Shown here: piece by piece, positions 1 through 6,667 of the stretch
Position numbering within the stretch: position 1 is the stretch's first letter
Layout: each line of letters starts with the position of its first letter
Source: an uncultured Acetobacteraceae bacterium
GTDB lineage: Bacteria > Pseudomonadota > Alphaproteobacteria > Acetobacterales > Acetobacteraceae
DNA length: 13,126 nucleotides
Assembly (NCBI GenBank): GCA_903839965.1
Contig: CAIMEK010000922.1
Location: forward strand, 1 to 13,126
Reading direction: 5' to 3'
Notes under the pieces: model-generated
Seen by the model: only the letters and a program-made list of their open reading frames with translations
Database searches by the model: none
Told to the model about the DNA's origin: nothing
Made by a program: the position numbers and the translations under genes

Positions 1-32
1 CCAAGTTTAGGGAGGAAACGCCAGTCACACGG

Positions 33-59
33 CAGGAGGAGGGAACTAGCCTCTTCCTG
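33..59 (+). other. 10-bp hairpin, best formed in plus-strand RNA
   Basis: CAGGAGGAGG (33-42) pairs with CCTCTTCCTG (50-59) across a 7-nt loop. In plus-strand RNA all ten pairs form, one as G-U; in minus-strand RNA that position is an A-C mismatch. This asymmetry suggests that, if the structure matters, the functional transcript is on the plus strand. No T-tract follows. Confidence 0.35.
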
Positions 60-82
60 ACCGTGATGATGTACCGGGCAGC

Positions 83-126
83 CCCGCACAGTCCAACATA
101 AATTCGTGCTGTTTTCCGGGTTTTTT
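83..126 (+). terminator. Possible rho-independent terminator on the plus strand
   Basis: On the plus strand CCCG (83-86) can pair with CGGG (117-120), and ACAGT (88-92) with GCTGT (108-112), leaving an asymmetric internal loop. The outer stem is followed at once by six T (121-126). It resembles an imperfect intrinsic terminator for a transcript entering from the left. The interrupted stem and the TAA at 99-101 inside its loop make this weak. Confidence 0.25.
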
Positions 127-165
127 CGCAAATCAGACGGCGTTTGCTTCAATTTTGGACCGGGG

Positions 166-184
166 CCGCCTGCTTCGAAGGCGG
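166..184 (-). other. Short G-C hairpin just past the last gene of the minus-strand block
   Basis: In the minus-strand transcript CCGCCT (184-179) pairs with AGGCGG (171-166) over a 7-nt loop, starting 7 nt after the DUF1467 stop. It could stabilise or mark the 3' end of the message. No T-run follows on this strand, so it is not a convincing intrinsic terminator. Confidence 0.25.
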
Positions 185-191
185 TTGCCTA

Positions 192-452
192 TTATCGCGG
201 CGGCAACGCCAACCAGCCCGCGCGGAAACTGAACCACGAACTGCTTATGAGAAGATAACAAAGCACCCAGACAACCGCGGCCACCAGCGTGGTCGCGAGC
301 ACCTTCCGCCCCATGCGCGGCTGCGCCGGCGCGCCGCGCCAGCCGGTGTCCGGGTCGGCATCGGCAACCGGGCGGGTGCCCCAGGGCAGCACGGCGAACA
401 GCACCGTCCACCAGATCAGCACGTAGAGCACCACGCCGGTGAACCAGCTCAT
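192..452 (-). CDS. DUF1467 family small membrane protein, function unknown
   Basis: This is an 86-residue protein with two hydrophobic segments (about 4-23 and 51-72). They are joined by a short polar loop of 25-30 residues containing PWGTRPVADADPDTGWRGAP. An N-terminal WWTVLFAVLPWG stretch and this arrangement match the DUF1467 family, which is found in alphaproteobacteria; I know of no assigned function. With both termini hydrophobic and short, a hairpin in the inner membrane is the simplest topology (inference). The ATG at 450-452 follows the rnj stop by 5 nt and has only a poor ribosome binding site, so translation probably depends on ribosomes finishing rnj. It ends in TAA and is the last recognisable gene of the minus-strand block. 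Confidence 0.88.
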   Translation of the reverse strand: MSWFTGVVLYVLIWWTVLFAVLPWGTRPVADADPDTGWRGAPAQPRMGRKVLATTLVAAVVWVLCYLLISSSWFSFRAGWLALPPR

Positions 453-457
453 TGGCG

Positions 458-2104
458 TCACACCCGCAGCACATGCACGTCCACCAGCGGCCGCTTCTGC
501 AGCCGCCGGCCGAGCACGCGGCGCAGCGCGATGCGGCCGGCCTCGGCGAGCGCGGTGTCGTCGCGGCGCACCCCCACCGACAGGTCGGCCAGGGCCTCGG
601 CCAGTTCGTCGGCGATGCGGCCGGTTTCCGGATCGCCCGCATCGAACAGGCCGGGAACGCTGACATGCGGGCGCCCGCACAGGCGGCCGGCTCCGTCCAC
701 CGCCACGCTGGCGACCGCCACGCCGTTGAACAGCATGCGCCGGCGCGCCCCCATGACGCCGCCGGACAGCGGCACCAGGCGGTTGCCGTCCGGCACCAGC
801 CGCCCGACCGGGGCGGCGCCCACCACCTCGATGGCGCCCGGCGCCAGGTTGAGGATGTCGCCATCCTCCACCAGCACCGTCGCGATGCCGGCCTCCTGGG
901 CCAGTTCGGCCTGGGCGGAAAGGTGCCGCCATTCGCCATGCACCGGCACCACCACCGGCGGCTTCACCAGGCGGTACATGCGGCGCAACTCGTCGCGGGC
1001 GGGATGGCCGGACACGTGGATGGCGTGGTCGGCATCGGTCATCAGCTGGACCCCGCGGCGCACCAGGTTGTCCTGCACGGTGGCGATGGGGCGCTCGTTG
1101 CCGGGAATGACGCGGCTGGAGAACACCACGGTGTCGCCCTCGCCCAGTTCGATGCGCGGGTGCTGGTCCTGCGCGATGCGCGCCAGCGCGGAGCGCGGCT
1201 CGCCCTGGCTGCCGGTGACCAGGATGAGCAGATGGTTGTCGGGAATGTCGGCGACATCGTCCTCGCTGGCGAACGGCGCGATGTCCTTGAGGTAGCCGCA
1301 TTCGCGCGCGGCGGCGTTGATGTTGCGCAGCGACCGGCCCACCGTCGCCACCCGCCGCCCGGCGTCGCGGGCGGCCAGCGCGACCGACTCCATGCGGGCC
1401 ACGTTGCTGGCGAAGCAGGTCACCGCCACCCGGCCGCGCAGGCCGCGCAGCAGCACGGAGAGCGAGCGGCGCACCTCGGCCTCGGAGCCGGAATGGCCCT
1501 CCACCATGGCGTTGGTGCTGTCGCAGATCATCGCCAGCACGCCCTGCTCGCCGAGTCTGGCCAACGCCGCCTCGTCGCTGCGCGGGCCGATCAGCGGGTC
1601 GGGGTCGAGCTTCCAGTCGCCGGTATGCAGCACCGCGCCCGCCGGCGTGCGGATAACCAGCGACTGCGCCTCGGGAATGGAGTGCGCCATGCGGATGAAC
1701 TGTAGCGAGAACGGCGGCAGCTCGAAGGAGGCGCCGGGCTGCACCACGCGCAGCGGCACCTCGGGCAGCAACTGCGCCTCGGTGAGCTTGCGGCGCAGCA
1801 CCGCGGCGGTGAACGGGGTGGCGTAGACCGGGCAGCGCAGCGAACGCCACAGATAGGGCACGCCGCCGACATGGTCCTCGTGCGCGTGGGTGATCACCAG
1901 GCCGACCAGCCGGTCGCGCCGCTCGGCGATGAAGCCGGGGTCGGCCACCATGATGTCGACCTCGGGGTGCTCGGAGCCGCCGAAGCCGATGCCGCAGTCG
2001 ACCGCCAGCCACGAGTCGCCGCAGCGGTAGAGGTTCAGGTTCATCCCGATCTCGCCGGTCCCGCCCAGCGGCAGGAAGGCAAAATCCGCGTTCGCACGCA
2101 CCAT
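458..2104 (-). CDS. rnj: Ribonuclease J
   Basis: This 548-residue metallo-beta-lactamase/beta-CASP enzyme degrades and matures RNA with 5'-to-3' exonuclease and endonuclease activity. The zinc-binding motif HAHEDH is at 73-78, with further likely ligands H141 (MAHSIPEAQ), D163 (HTGDWKLDPDP) and H389 (PVHGEWRHL). The beta-CASP domain shows CDSTNAMVEGHSGSE (194-208), TGSQGEPRSAL (297-307) and SGHPARDE (365-372). A C-terminal domain follows residue ~440. Length matches bacterial RNase J (~550). The ATG at 2104 is preceded by GGAG about eleven nucleotides upstream, but that element lies in the 3' arm of a 9-bp hairpin (2111-2142). Alphaproteobacteria commonly carry one RNase J beside RNase E (family knowledge). 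The stop is 5 nt before the downstream DUF1467 gene, with which it is probably translationally coupled. Confidence 0.96.
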   Translation of the reverse strand: MVRANADFAFLPLGGTGEIGMNLNLYRCGDSWLAVDCGIGFGGSEHPEVDIMVADPGFIAERRDRLVGLVITHAHEDHVGGVPYLWRSLRCPVYATPFTAAVLRRKLTEAQLLPEVPLRVVQPGASFELPPFSLQFIRMAHSIPEAQSLVIRTPAGAVLHTGDWKLDPDPLIGPRSDEAALARLGEQGVLAMICDSTNAMVEGHSGSEAEVRRSLSVLLRGLRGRVAVTCFASNVARMESVALAARDAGRRVATVGRSLRNINAAARECGYLKDIAPFASEDDVADIPDNHLLILVTGSQGEPRSALARIAQDQHPRIELGEGDTVVFSSRVIPGNERPIATVQDNLVRRGVQLMTDADHAIHVSGHPARDELRRMYRLVKPPVVVPVHGEWRHLSAQAELAQEAGIATVLVEDGDILNLAPGAIEVVGAAPVGRLVPDGNRLVPLSGGVMGARRRMLFNGVAVASVAVDGAGRLCGRPHVSVPGLFDAGDPETGRIADELAEALADLSVGVRRDDTALAEAGRIALRRVLGRRLQKRPLVDVHVLRV

Positions 2105-2110
2105 CGTTCA

Positions 2111-2142
2111 GCCCGCTCCATCAGCTTCCCGCCGGAGCGGGC
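2111..2142 (-). promoter_or_regulatory. Hairpin enclosing the ribosome binding site of rnj
   Basis: In the minus-strand transcript between coaX and rnj, GCCCGCTCC (2142-2134) pairs perfectly with GGAGCGGGC (2119-2111), giving a 9-bp, almost all G-C stem with a 14-nt loop. The 3' arm contains GGAG, the best ribosome binding site for the ATG at 2104, and ends 6 nt before that ATG. The stem is seen directly; a role in limiting translation, or in protecting or cleaving the message, is inference. There is no T-tract, so it is not a standard terminator. Confidence 0.5.
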
Positions 2143-2147
2143 CGCGT

Positions 2148-2960
2148 TCATTCATGGTCGGGCAGATGACGTGCCCGGTCCGGGCTCCATCTGGGAACCG
2201 GATTCTGCTCCGCCAGCATGCGCAGCCCGTCCAGCGTCAGATCCGGATCGATGCGCTCGAACACCATCGTGCCCTCGGCGAGCAGCGGGGCCAGCCCGCC
2301 GGTGCCGATCACCTTCAGCCGCCCCGCATACTCCGCCCGGATGCGCGCGACCATGCCTTCGATCATGGCGACATAGCCCCAGTATATGCCGGATTGCATG
2401 GCAGCAATGGTGTTGGTGCCGATCACCGCCTGCGGGCGGCCGATGCCGATGCGCGGCAGCCGGGCGGCGGCCTTGTGCAGGGCCTCGATGGACAGGTTGA
2501 TGCCCGGCGCGATGACGCCGCCCAGGTATGCGCCGTTGACATCCACCACGTCGAAAGTGGTGGCGGTGCCGAAGTCGATCACCACCAGCGGGCCGGCATA
2601 CTTGCGGTGGCCGGCGAGCGCGTTCAGCAGGCGGTCGGCGCCGACCTCCTCGGGGTTGTCCACCTTGATCTCGAAGCCCCAGTTGACGCGGGCGCGGGCG
2701 ATCAGCGGCTCCACCTCGAACCAGTCGCGCACCAGCCGGCGCAGGTGGTAGAGCGCCGCCGGCACCACCGTGCCGATCACCGCGCCGGTGATGTCCGGGC
2801 GCTGCAGCCCGGCGTGCTGCAGCAAGGTGAGCAGCCACACGGCGTACTCGTCGGAGGTGCGCTGCGGCTCGGTGGCGATGCGCCAGTTGCCGCGCCAGGC
2901 CGTGCCGTCGTGCACCGCGGCCACCACGTTGGTGTTGCCGGCATCGATCACCAGCAGCAT
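2148..2960 (-). CDS. coaX: Type III pantothenate kinase
   Basis: This enzyme phosphorylates pantothenate with ATP, the first step of coenzyme A synthesis, in the cytoplasm. The 270-residue protein has the ASKHA-fold motifs of the CoaX class. DAGNTN is at 6-11 (phosphate-binding, catalytic D6), GADR at 107-110 (pantothenate binding), DFGTATTFD at 129-137 (second phosphate motif) and GGVIAPG at 147-153. The type III class is not feedback-inhibited by CoA and needs a monovalent cation (family knowledge). The ATG at 2960 has a strong GGAGG (2966-2970) five nucleotides upstream, in the 17-nt gap after birA. The C-terminal ~20 residues are hydrophilic and not conserved. Pairing with birA is widespread in bacteria; the product CoA and biotinylated carboxylases both serve acyl-CoA metabolism. 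A 43-nt gap with a hairpin separates it from rnj. Confidence 0.96.
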   Translation of the reverse strand: MLLVIDAGNTNVVAAVHDGTAWRGNWRIATEPQRTSDEYAVWLLTLLQHAGLQRPDITGAVIGTVVPAALYHLRRLVRDWFEVEPLIARARVNWGFEIKVDNPEEVGADRLLNALAGHRKYAGPLVVIDFGTATTFDVVDVNGAYLGGVIAPGINLSIEALHKAAARLPRIGIGRPQAVIGTNTIAAMQSGIYWGYVAMIEGMVARIRAEYAGRLKVIGTGGLAPLLAEGTMVFERIDPDLTLDGLRMLAEQNPVPRWSPDRARHLPDHE

Positions 2961-2977
2961 GGCGCCCTCCGTTTCCC

Positions 2978-3724
2978 TCAGGTCTGGTTGCCGATCGTCA
3001 CCTCGCCGGCGGCGAAGGCCCGCACCCGCCCGCCGACCCGCAGCAGCAGCGAACCGTCGTCCGCCAGGCCGGCGAACGCGCCGCCCAGGGTCCGCTCGCC
3101 CAGGCGCAACGTCAACGTCGTGCCTTGCGCCGCGGTTCGGGCCAGGAAGGCGGCGCGCACCGCGGCGAAGCCGGCGCGGGCGCGCACCTCCCGCCAGCGC
3201 GACAGCGCCGCCAGCACCTGCCAGGCCACGGCCTCCGGCGACGGCGCGGGGCTGGCTTCGGCGAGGCAGGCGGTGGCGCGCCCCGGCACCTCCGGCGCGG
3301 CGGCAAGGTTGGCGCCGAGGCCGAGCGAGAGCCAGGCGAGGTTGCCCTGCGAGTCGGTGGCGCTCTCCGCCAGGATGCCGGCGAGCTTGCGGCCCCCCAG
3401 CAGCACGTCGTTGGGCCATTTCAGCGCCAGCGCGGCGGGGTCGGGCAGCTGCGCCGACAGCGCCTCGGCCAGCGCCACGCCGGCCAGCAGCGACCATTGC
3501 GAAGCCTCGCCCGCCGGCCCGCCGGGGCGCAGCAGCACCGAGAGGTAGAGCCCGCCCGCGGGGCCCGTCCAGGTGCGCCCGCGGGTGCCCCGGCCGGCGG
3601 TCTGTTCCTTCGCCAAAATGGCCAGCCCCTCGGGCTCGCCGGCCTCGGCGCGCGCGCGGCACAGATCGGCGGTGGACGGCAGGCTTGCGTGCATTTCGAG
3701 CCGCCAGCCGTCCCGCAACGTCAC
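2978..3724 (-). CDS. birA: Biotin--[acetyl-CoA-carboxylase] ligase, catalytic form without DNA-binding domain
   Basis: This cytoplasmic enzyme activates biotin with ATP to biotinyl-AMP and attaches it to the lysine of biotin-dependent carboxylases. The GTG at 3724 overlaps the nuoN stop (GTGA) and gives 248 residues. An in-frame ATG at 3841 would lie deep inside nuoN and was rejected. The biotinyl-AMP loop is QTAGRGTRGRTW (41-52), close to the GRGRRGR consensus. The catalytic KWPNDVLLGGRKLAGIL spans 102-118, with K102 and K113, and the biotin-binding LGLGANL spans 134-140. The C-terminal SH3-like domain ends with RAFAAGEVTIGNQT. There is no N-terminal winged helix, so this is a group I ligase that cannot repress biotin genes as E. 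coli BirA does. The stop lies 17 nt before coaX. Confidence 0.95.
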   Translation of the reverse strand: MTLRDGWRLEMHASLPSTADLCRARAEAGEPEGLAILAKEQTAGRGTRGRTWTGPAGGLYLSVLLRPGGPAGEASQWSLLAGVALAEALSAQLPDPAALALKWPNDVLLGGRKLAGILAESATDSQGNLAWLSLGLGANLAAAPEVPGRATACLAEASPAPSPEAVAWQVLAALSRWREVRARAGFAAVRAAFLARTAAQGTTLTLRLGERTLGGAFAGLADDGSLLLRVGGRVRAFAAGEVTIGNQT

Positions 3725-5142
3725 AAGACGAAAACCTTCGCGGCCGCCTCCGCCGCCGCCACGAACGGGGCGGGAAAAACGAAAAAGAAGGTGGTGAACA
3801 ACGCGGTGCCGGCGGCCACCACCGAGAGCGAGGCCGGGCACGGATCGAACGCCTCAACCGCCGCGTCGAAGTAGATCACCTTGATGATGCGGATATAGTA
3901 GTAGGCGCCGATCACGCTGGTGAGCACGCCGATCACCGCCAGCGCCCACATGCCGGACTGCACGGCGGCGGTGAAGATGAAGTACTTGCCCCAGAAGCCG
4001 GCGAACGGCGGAATGCCCGCCATGCTGAACATGAAGATGGCGAAGGCCAGCGCCAGCCCCGGGTCGGTGCGCGCCAGCCCGGAAAGATCGGAAATCTGCT
4101 CCAGCATGCGGCCGCGGCGGCGCATCGCCAGAATGCAGGCGAAGGTGCCGGCGTTCATGAACACGTAGGTGAGCATGTAGATCAGCACGCCGCGCACGCC
4201 GGCCTGGCTGCCGGCGGCCAGCCCGATCAGCGCGTAGCCGATATGGCCGATCGACGAATAGGCCATCAGCCGCTTGATGTTGCTCTGCCCGATCGCCGCC
4301 AGCGAACCCAGCAGCATCGACAGCACCGACACCACCACGATGACCTGCTGCCATTGGCCGAGCAGGTGGCCGAACGGGGAGACCATGACGCGCACCAACA
4401 GCGCGATGCCGGCCACCTTGGGCGCGGTGCCCAGGAAGGCGGTGATCGGCGTGGGCGCGCCCTCGTAGACGTCCGGCGTCCACATGTGGAACGGCACGGC
4501 GGAGATCTTGAAGGCCAGCCCAGCGACGATGAACACGATGCCGACGATCAGCCCGGCCGAGGCATGGGTGGGATCGGCCAGCGCCTGACCCAGCTTGGCG
4601 AATTCCATGCTGCCGGCAAACCCGTAGACCAGCGATATGCCGTACAGCAGCAGCCCCGAGGCCAGCGAACCGAGAACAAAATACTTCAGCCCCGCCTCGG
4701 CGCTGCGCAGCTCGTCGCGGGCGAAGGCGGCGAGCACGTAGATCGACAGCGATTGCAGCTCCAGGCCGAGATAGAGCGACATCAGGTTGGTGGCCGAGAC
4801 CATCACCAGCATGCCGACGGTGGCGTACAGCATCAGCACCGGGAACTCGAAGCGGCGCAGGTTCTCGTGCTCGGCGTAGTCGAGCGAGAGGATCACGCCG
4901 AGCGCCGCGGCGAACAGCACCAGCACCTTGGCGAAGGCGCTGAAATTGTCGGTGGTGAACAGCCCGTTGTAGCCCTGCCCGGCGGGGCCGGCGATAACCA
5001 GCACGGCGGCCAGCAGAAAGCCGCCGACGGTGAGCATGCTGCAGGTGGTGAAGCTCTCGCCCCGCCGCAGCACGCCGAACACCAGGATGCCCATGCCTGT
5101 GCAGGCCAGCACGATTTCTGGAAGTGCGAGGGTCCAGTTCAT
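3721..5142 (-). CDS. nuoN: NADH-quinone oxidoreductase subunit N
   Basis: This 473-residue subunit is the third antiporter-like proton pump of complex I, closest to the NuoK/NuoJ module. Family charged residues are present: E128 in LGLELQSLSIYVLAAF, K153 in GLKYFVLGSL, K212 in FKISAVPFHMWTPDVYEGAP, K242 in TAPKVAG, and K386 in GFWGKYFIF. The SNIKRLMAYSSIGHIGY motif (287-303) marks the antiporter core. Thirteen to fourteen hydrophobic segments are visible and length matches the family (~475-485). The ATG at 5142 overlaps the nuoM stop (ATGA) and has GGAGG about nine nucleotides upstream. It is the last complex I gene; its TGA overlaps the GTG start of birA, so the biotin ligase gene is read as a direct continuation of the nuo block. 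Confidence 0.98.
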   Translation of the reverse strand: MNWTLALPEIVLACTGMGILVFGVLRRGESFTTCSMLTVGGFLLAAVLVIAGPAGQGYNGLFTTDNFSAFAKVLVLFAAALGVILSLDYAEHENLRRFEFPVLMLYATVGMLVMVSATNLMSLYLGLELQSLSIYVLAAFARDELRSAEAGLKYFVLGSLASGLLLYGISLVYGFAGSMEFAKLGQALADPTHASAGLIVGIVFIVAGLAFKISAVPFHMWTPDVYEGAPTPITAFLGTAPKVAGIALLVRVMVSPFGHLLGQWQQVIVVVSVLSMLLGSLAAIGQSNIKRLMAYSSIGHIGYALIGLAAGSQAGVRGVLIYMLTYVFMNAGTFACILAMRRRGRMLEQISDLSGLARTDPGLALAFAIFMFSMAGIPPFAGFWGKYFIFTAAVQSGMWALAVIGVLTSVIGAYYYIRIIKVIYFDAAVEAFDPCPASLSVVAAGTALFTTFFFVFPAPFVAAAEAAAKVFVL

Positions 5143-6662
5143 CGCGGCATCCCTCCGGCGAGCTGCACGGCGGTGGCCAGCGCCGCCTGGTGCTGCTCGA
5201 CCATGGCGCCGACGCTGGCGTCCCAGAAGCCGCTGAAGCTGGAGGGGAAGATGCCCATCCACAGCGTCAGCACGACCAGCGGCGCGAACACCGCCACCTC
5301 GCGCGGCGACAGGTCGAGGATGTCGCGCAGCTCGACGCGGGTGAGCGCGCCAAAGATCACCCGGCGATACAGCCAGAGCATGTAGACCACCCCCAGGATC
5401 ATGCCCAGCGAGCCCAGCAGGGCGAGCCAGAAGTTCACCTTGAAGGCGCCGACCAGCACCAGGAACTCGCCGACGAAGCCCGAGGTGCCGGGCAGGCCGG
5501 CGCTCGCCAGGGTGAACAGCATGAACACGAAGGCATAAACCGGCATGCGGTCGGCCAGCCCGCCGTAGCGGGCAATCTCGCGCGTGTGCATGCGGTCGTA
5601 GATGACACCGACGCAGAGGAACAGCGCGCCGGAGACGATGCCGTGGCTGAGCATCTGGAACATCGCGCCGGAGATGCCCTGGACGTTGAAGGTGAAGATG
5701 CCGATGGTCACCACGCCCATATGCGCCACCGACGAATAGGCGATCAGCTTCTTCATGTCCGACTGCGCCAGCGCGACGTAGGACGTGTAGATCACCGCCA
5801 CCACCGACAGCGCGAACATCAGCGGCGCCAGTTGCGCCGAGGCGGTGGGCAGCATGGGCACCGAGAAGCGCAGGAACCCGTAGGCCCCCATCTTCAGCAG
5901 CACGCCGGCCAGGATGACCGAGCCCGCGGTGGGCGCCTCGACATGCGCGTCCGGCAGCCAGGTGTGCACCGGCCACATCGGCACCTTGACCGCGAAGGAG
6001 GCGAGGAAGGCCAGGAACAGCCAGGTCTGCATCGCGGCCGGGAAGGTGGTGTGCAGCAGGGTCGGAATGTCGGTGGTGCCGGCGGTGAGCCACATCGCCA
6101 GCAGCGCCAGCAGCATGAGGACGGAACCGGCCAGCGTGAACAGGAAGAACTTGATCGCCGCGTAGACCCGCCGCGGGCCGCCCCAGACCCCGATGATGAG
6201 GTACATCGGGAGCAGCACGCCCTCGAAGAACATGTAGAAAACCACGAAGTCCAGCGCTGCGAACATGCCGACCATCATGGTTTCCAGCACCAGGAAGGCG
6301 AGCATGTACTCGCGCACCCGCACGGTGATGGCGTCCCAGCTCGCCAGGATGCAGATCGGTGTCAGCACCGTGGAGAGCAGCACGAACAGCACCGAGATGC
6401 CGTCCACGCCGAGCTTGTAGGTGATGTTCCATTGCGGCAGCCAGGCCGCGGTCTCGACGAACTGAAAGCCCGCCTCGGACTGGTCGAAGCGCACCCACAG
6501 CACCAGCGAAAGGGCGAGCACGACCAGGCTGGTCCACAGCGCGGTCCAGCGCGCGTTGGCGGCGACCGTCGCCTCGTCGCCGCGCACCGACATGATGATG
6601 ACGCCGCCGAGCAGCGGCAGCCAGGTGAGCAGCGAGAGCAGGGGAAAGCCCACGGTGTTCAT
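5139..6662 (-). CDS. nuoM: NADH-quinone oxidoreductase subunit M
   Basis: This 507-residue central antiporter-like proton pump of complex I shows about fourteen hydrophobic segments. Conserved charged residues of the proton path are visible: E147 in FFEGVLLPMYLIIGVWGG, K226 in FAVKVPMWPVHTWLPDAH, K257 in GVLLKMGAYGFLRF, H340 in FQMLSHGIVSGALF, and E399 in SGFVGEFLVLVG. SDMKKLIAYSSVAHMG (301-316) is the family signature for the broken-helix region. Length is typical (~500). The start at 6662 follows the nuoL stop by 5 nt. Its ribosome binding site is weak (GGGGTGAG), so translation is probably coupled to nuoL. The stop overlaps the nuoN start by four bases (ATGA, 5139-5142). Confidence 0.98.
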   Translation of the reverse strand: MNTVGFPLLSLLTWLPLLGGVIIMSVRGDEATVAANARWTALWTSLVVLALSLVLWVRFDQSEAGFQFVETAAWLPQWNITYKLGVDGISVLFVLLSTVLTPICILASWDAITVRVREYMLAFLVLETMMVGMFAALDFVVFYMFFEGVLLPMYLIIGVWGGPRRVYAAIKFFLFTLAGSVLMLLALLAMWLTAGTTDIPTLLHTTFPAAMQTWLFLAFLASFAVKVPMWPVHTWLPDAHVEAPTAGSVILAGVLLKMGAYGFLRFSVPMLPTASAQLAPLMFALSVVAVIYTSYVALAQSDMKKLIAYSSVAHMGVVTIGIFTFNVQGISGAMFQMLSHGIVSGALFLCVGVIYDRMHTREIARYGGLADRMPVYAFVFMLFTLASAGLPGTSGFVGEFLVLVGAFKVNFWLALLGSLGMILGVVYMLWLYRRVIFGALTRVELRDILDLSPREVAVFAPLVVLTLWMGIFPSSFSGFWDASVGAMVEQHQAALATAVQLAGGMPR

Positions 6663-6667
6663 GGCGC

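Larger units (their letters stand above)
1..191. other. Region beyond the last gene, no gene identified
   Basis: This stretch lies downstream of the DUF1467 stop. Positions about 90-160 are visibly richer in A+T than the rest of the window. On the plus strand a frame is open from the left edge (first full codon at 3) to a TAA at 99-101, encoding about 32 residues I cannot match to a family; it could be the C-terminus of a convergent gene or chance. On the minus strand two frames are open to the edge from near position 100, with no convincing start. Three hairpins and a T6 run (121-126) are listed separately. No proS or other expected neighbour begins here. Confidence 0.5.

Noticed and set aside
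68..96. A promoter-like pair on the minus strand (TTGGAC, 17 nt, TACATC)
   Set aside because: The -10 matches the consensus at only three positions, and no gene start is visible downstream before the window edge.
2119..2121. An alternative ATG for rnj inside the hairpin (2121-2119)
   Set aside because: It is out of frame with RNase J (17 nt from the accepted start) and has no good ribosome binding site.
3725..3841. An upstream ATG start for birA at 3841
   Set aside because: It would add 39 Gly/Arg-rich residues lying wholly inside nuoN. The GTG at 3724 overlapping the nuoN stop gives the normal length for a group I biotin ligase.
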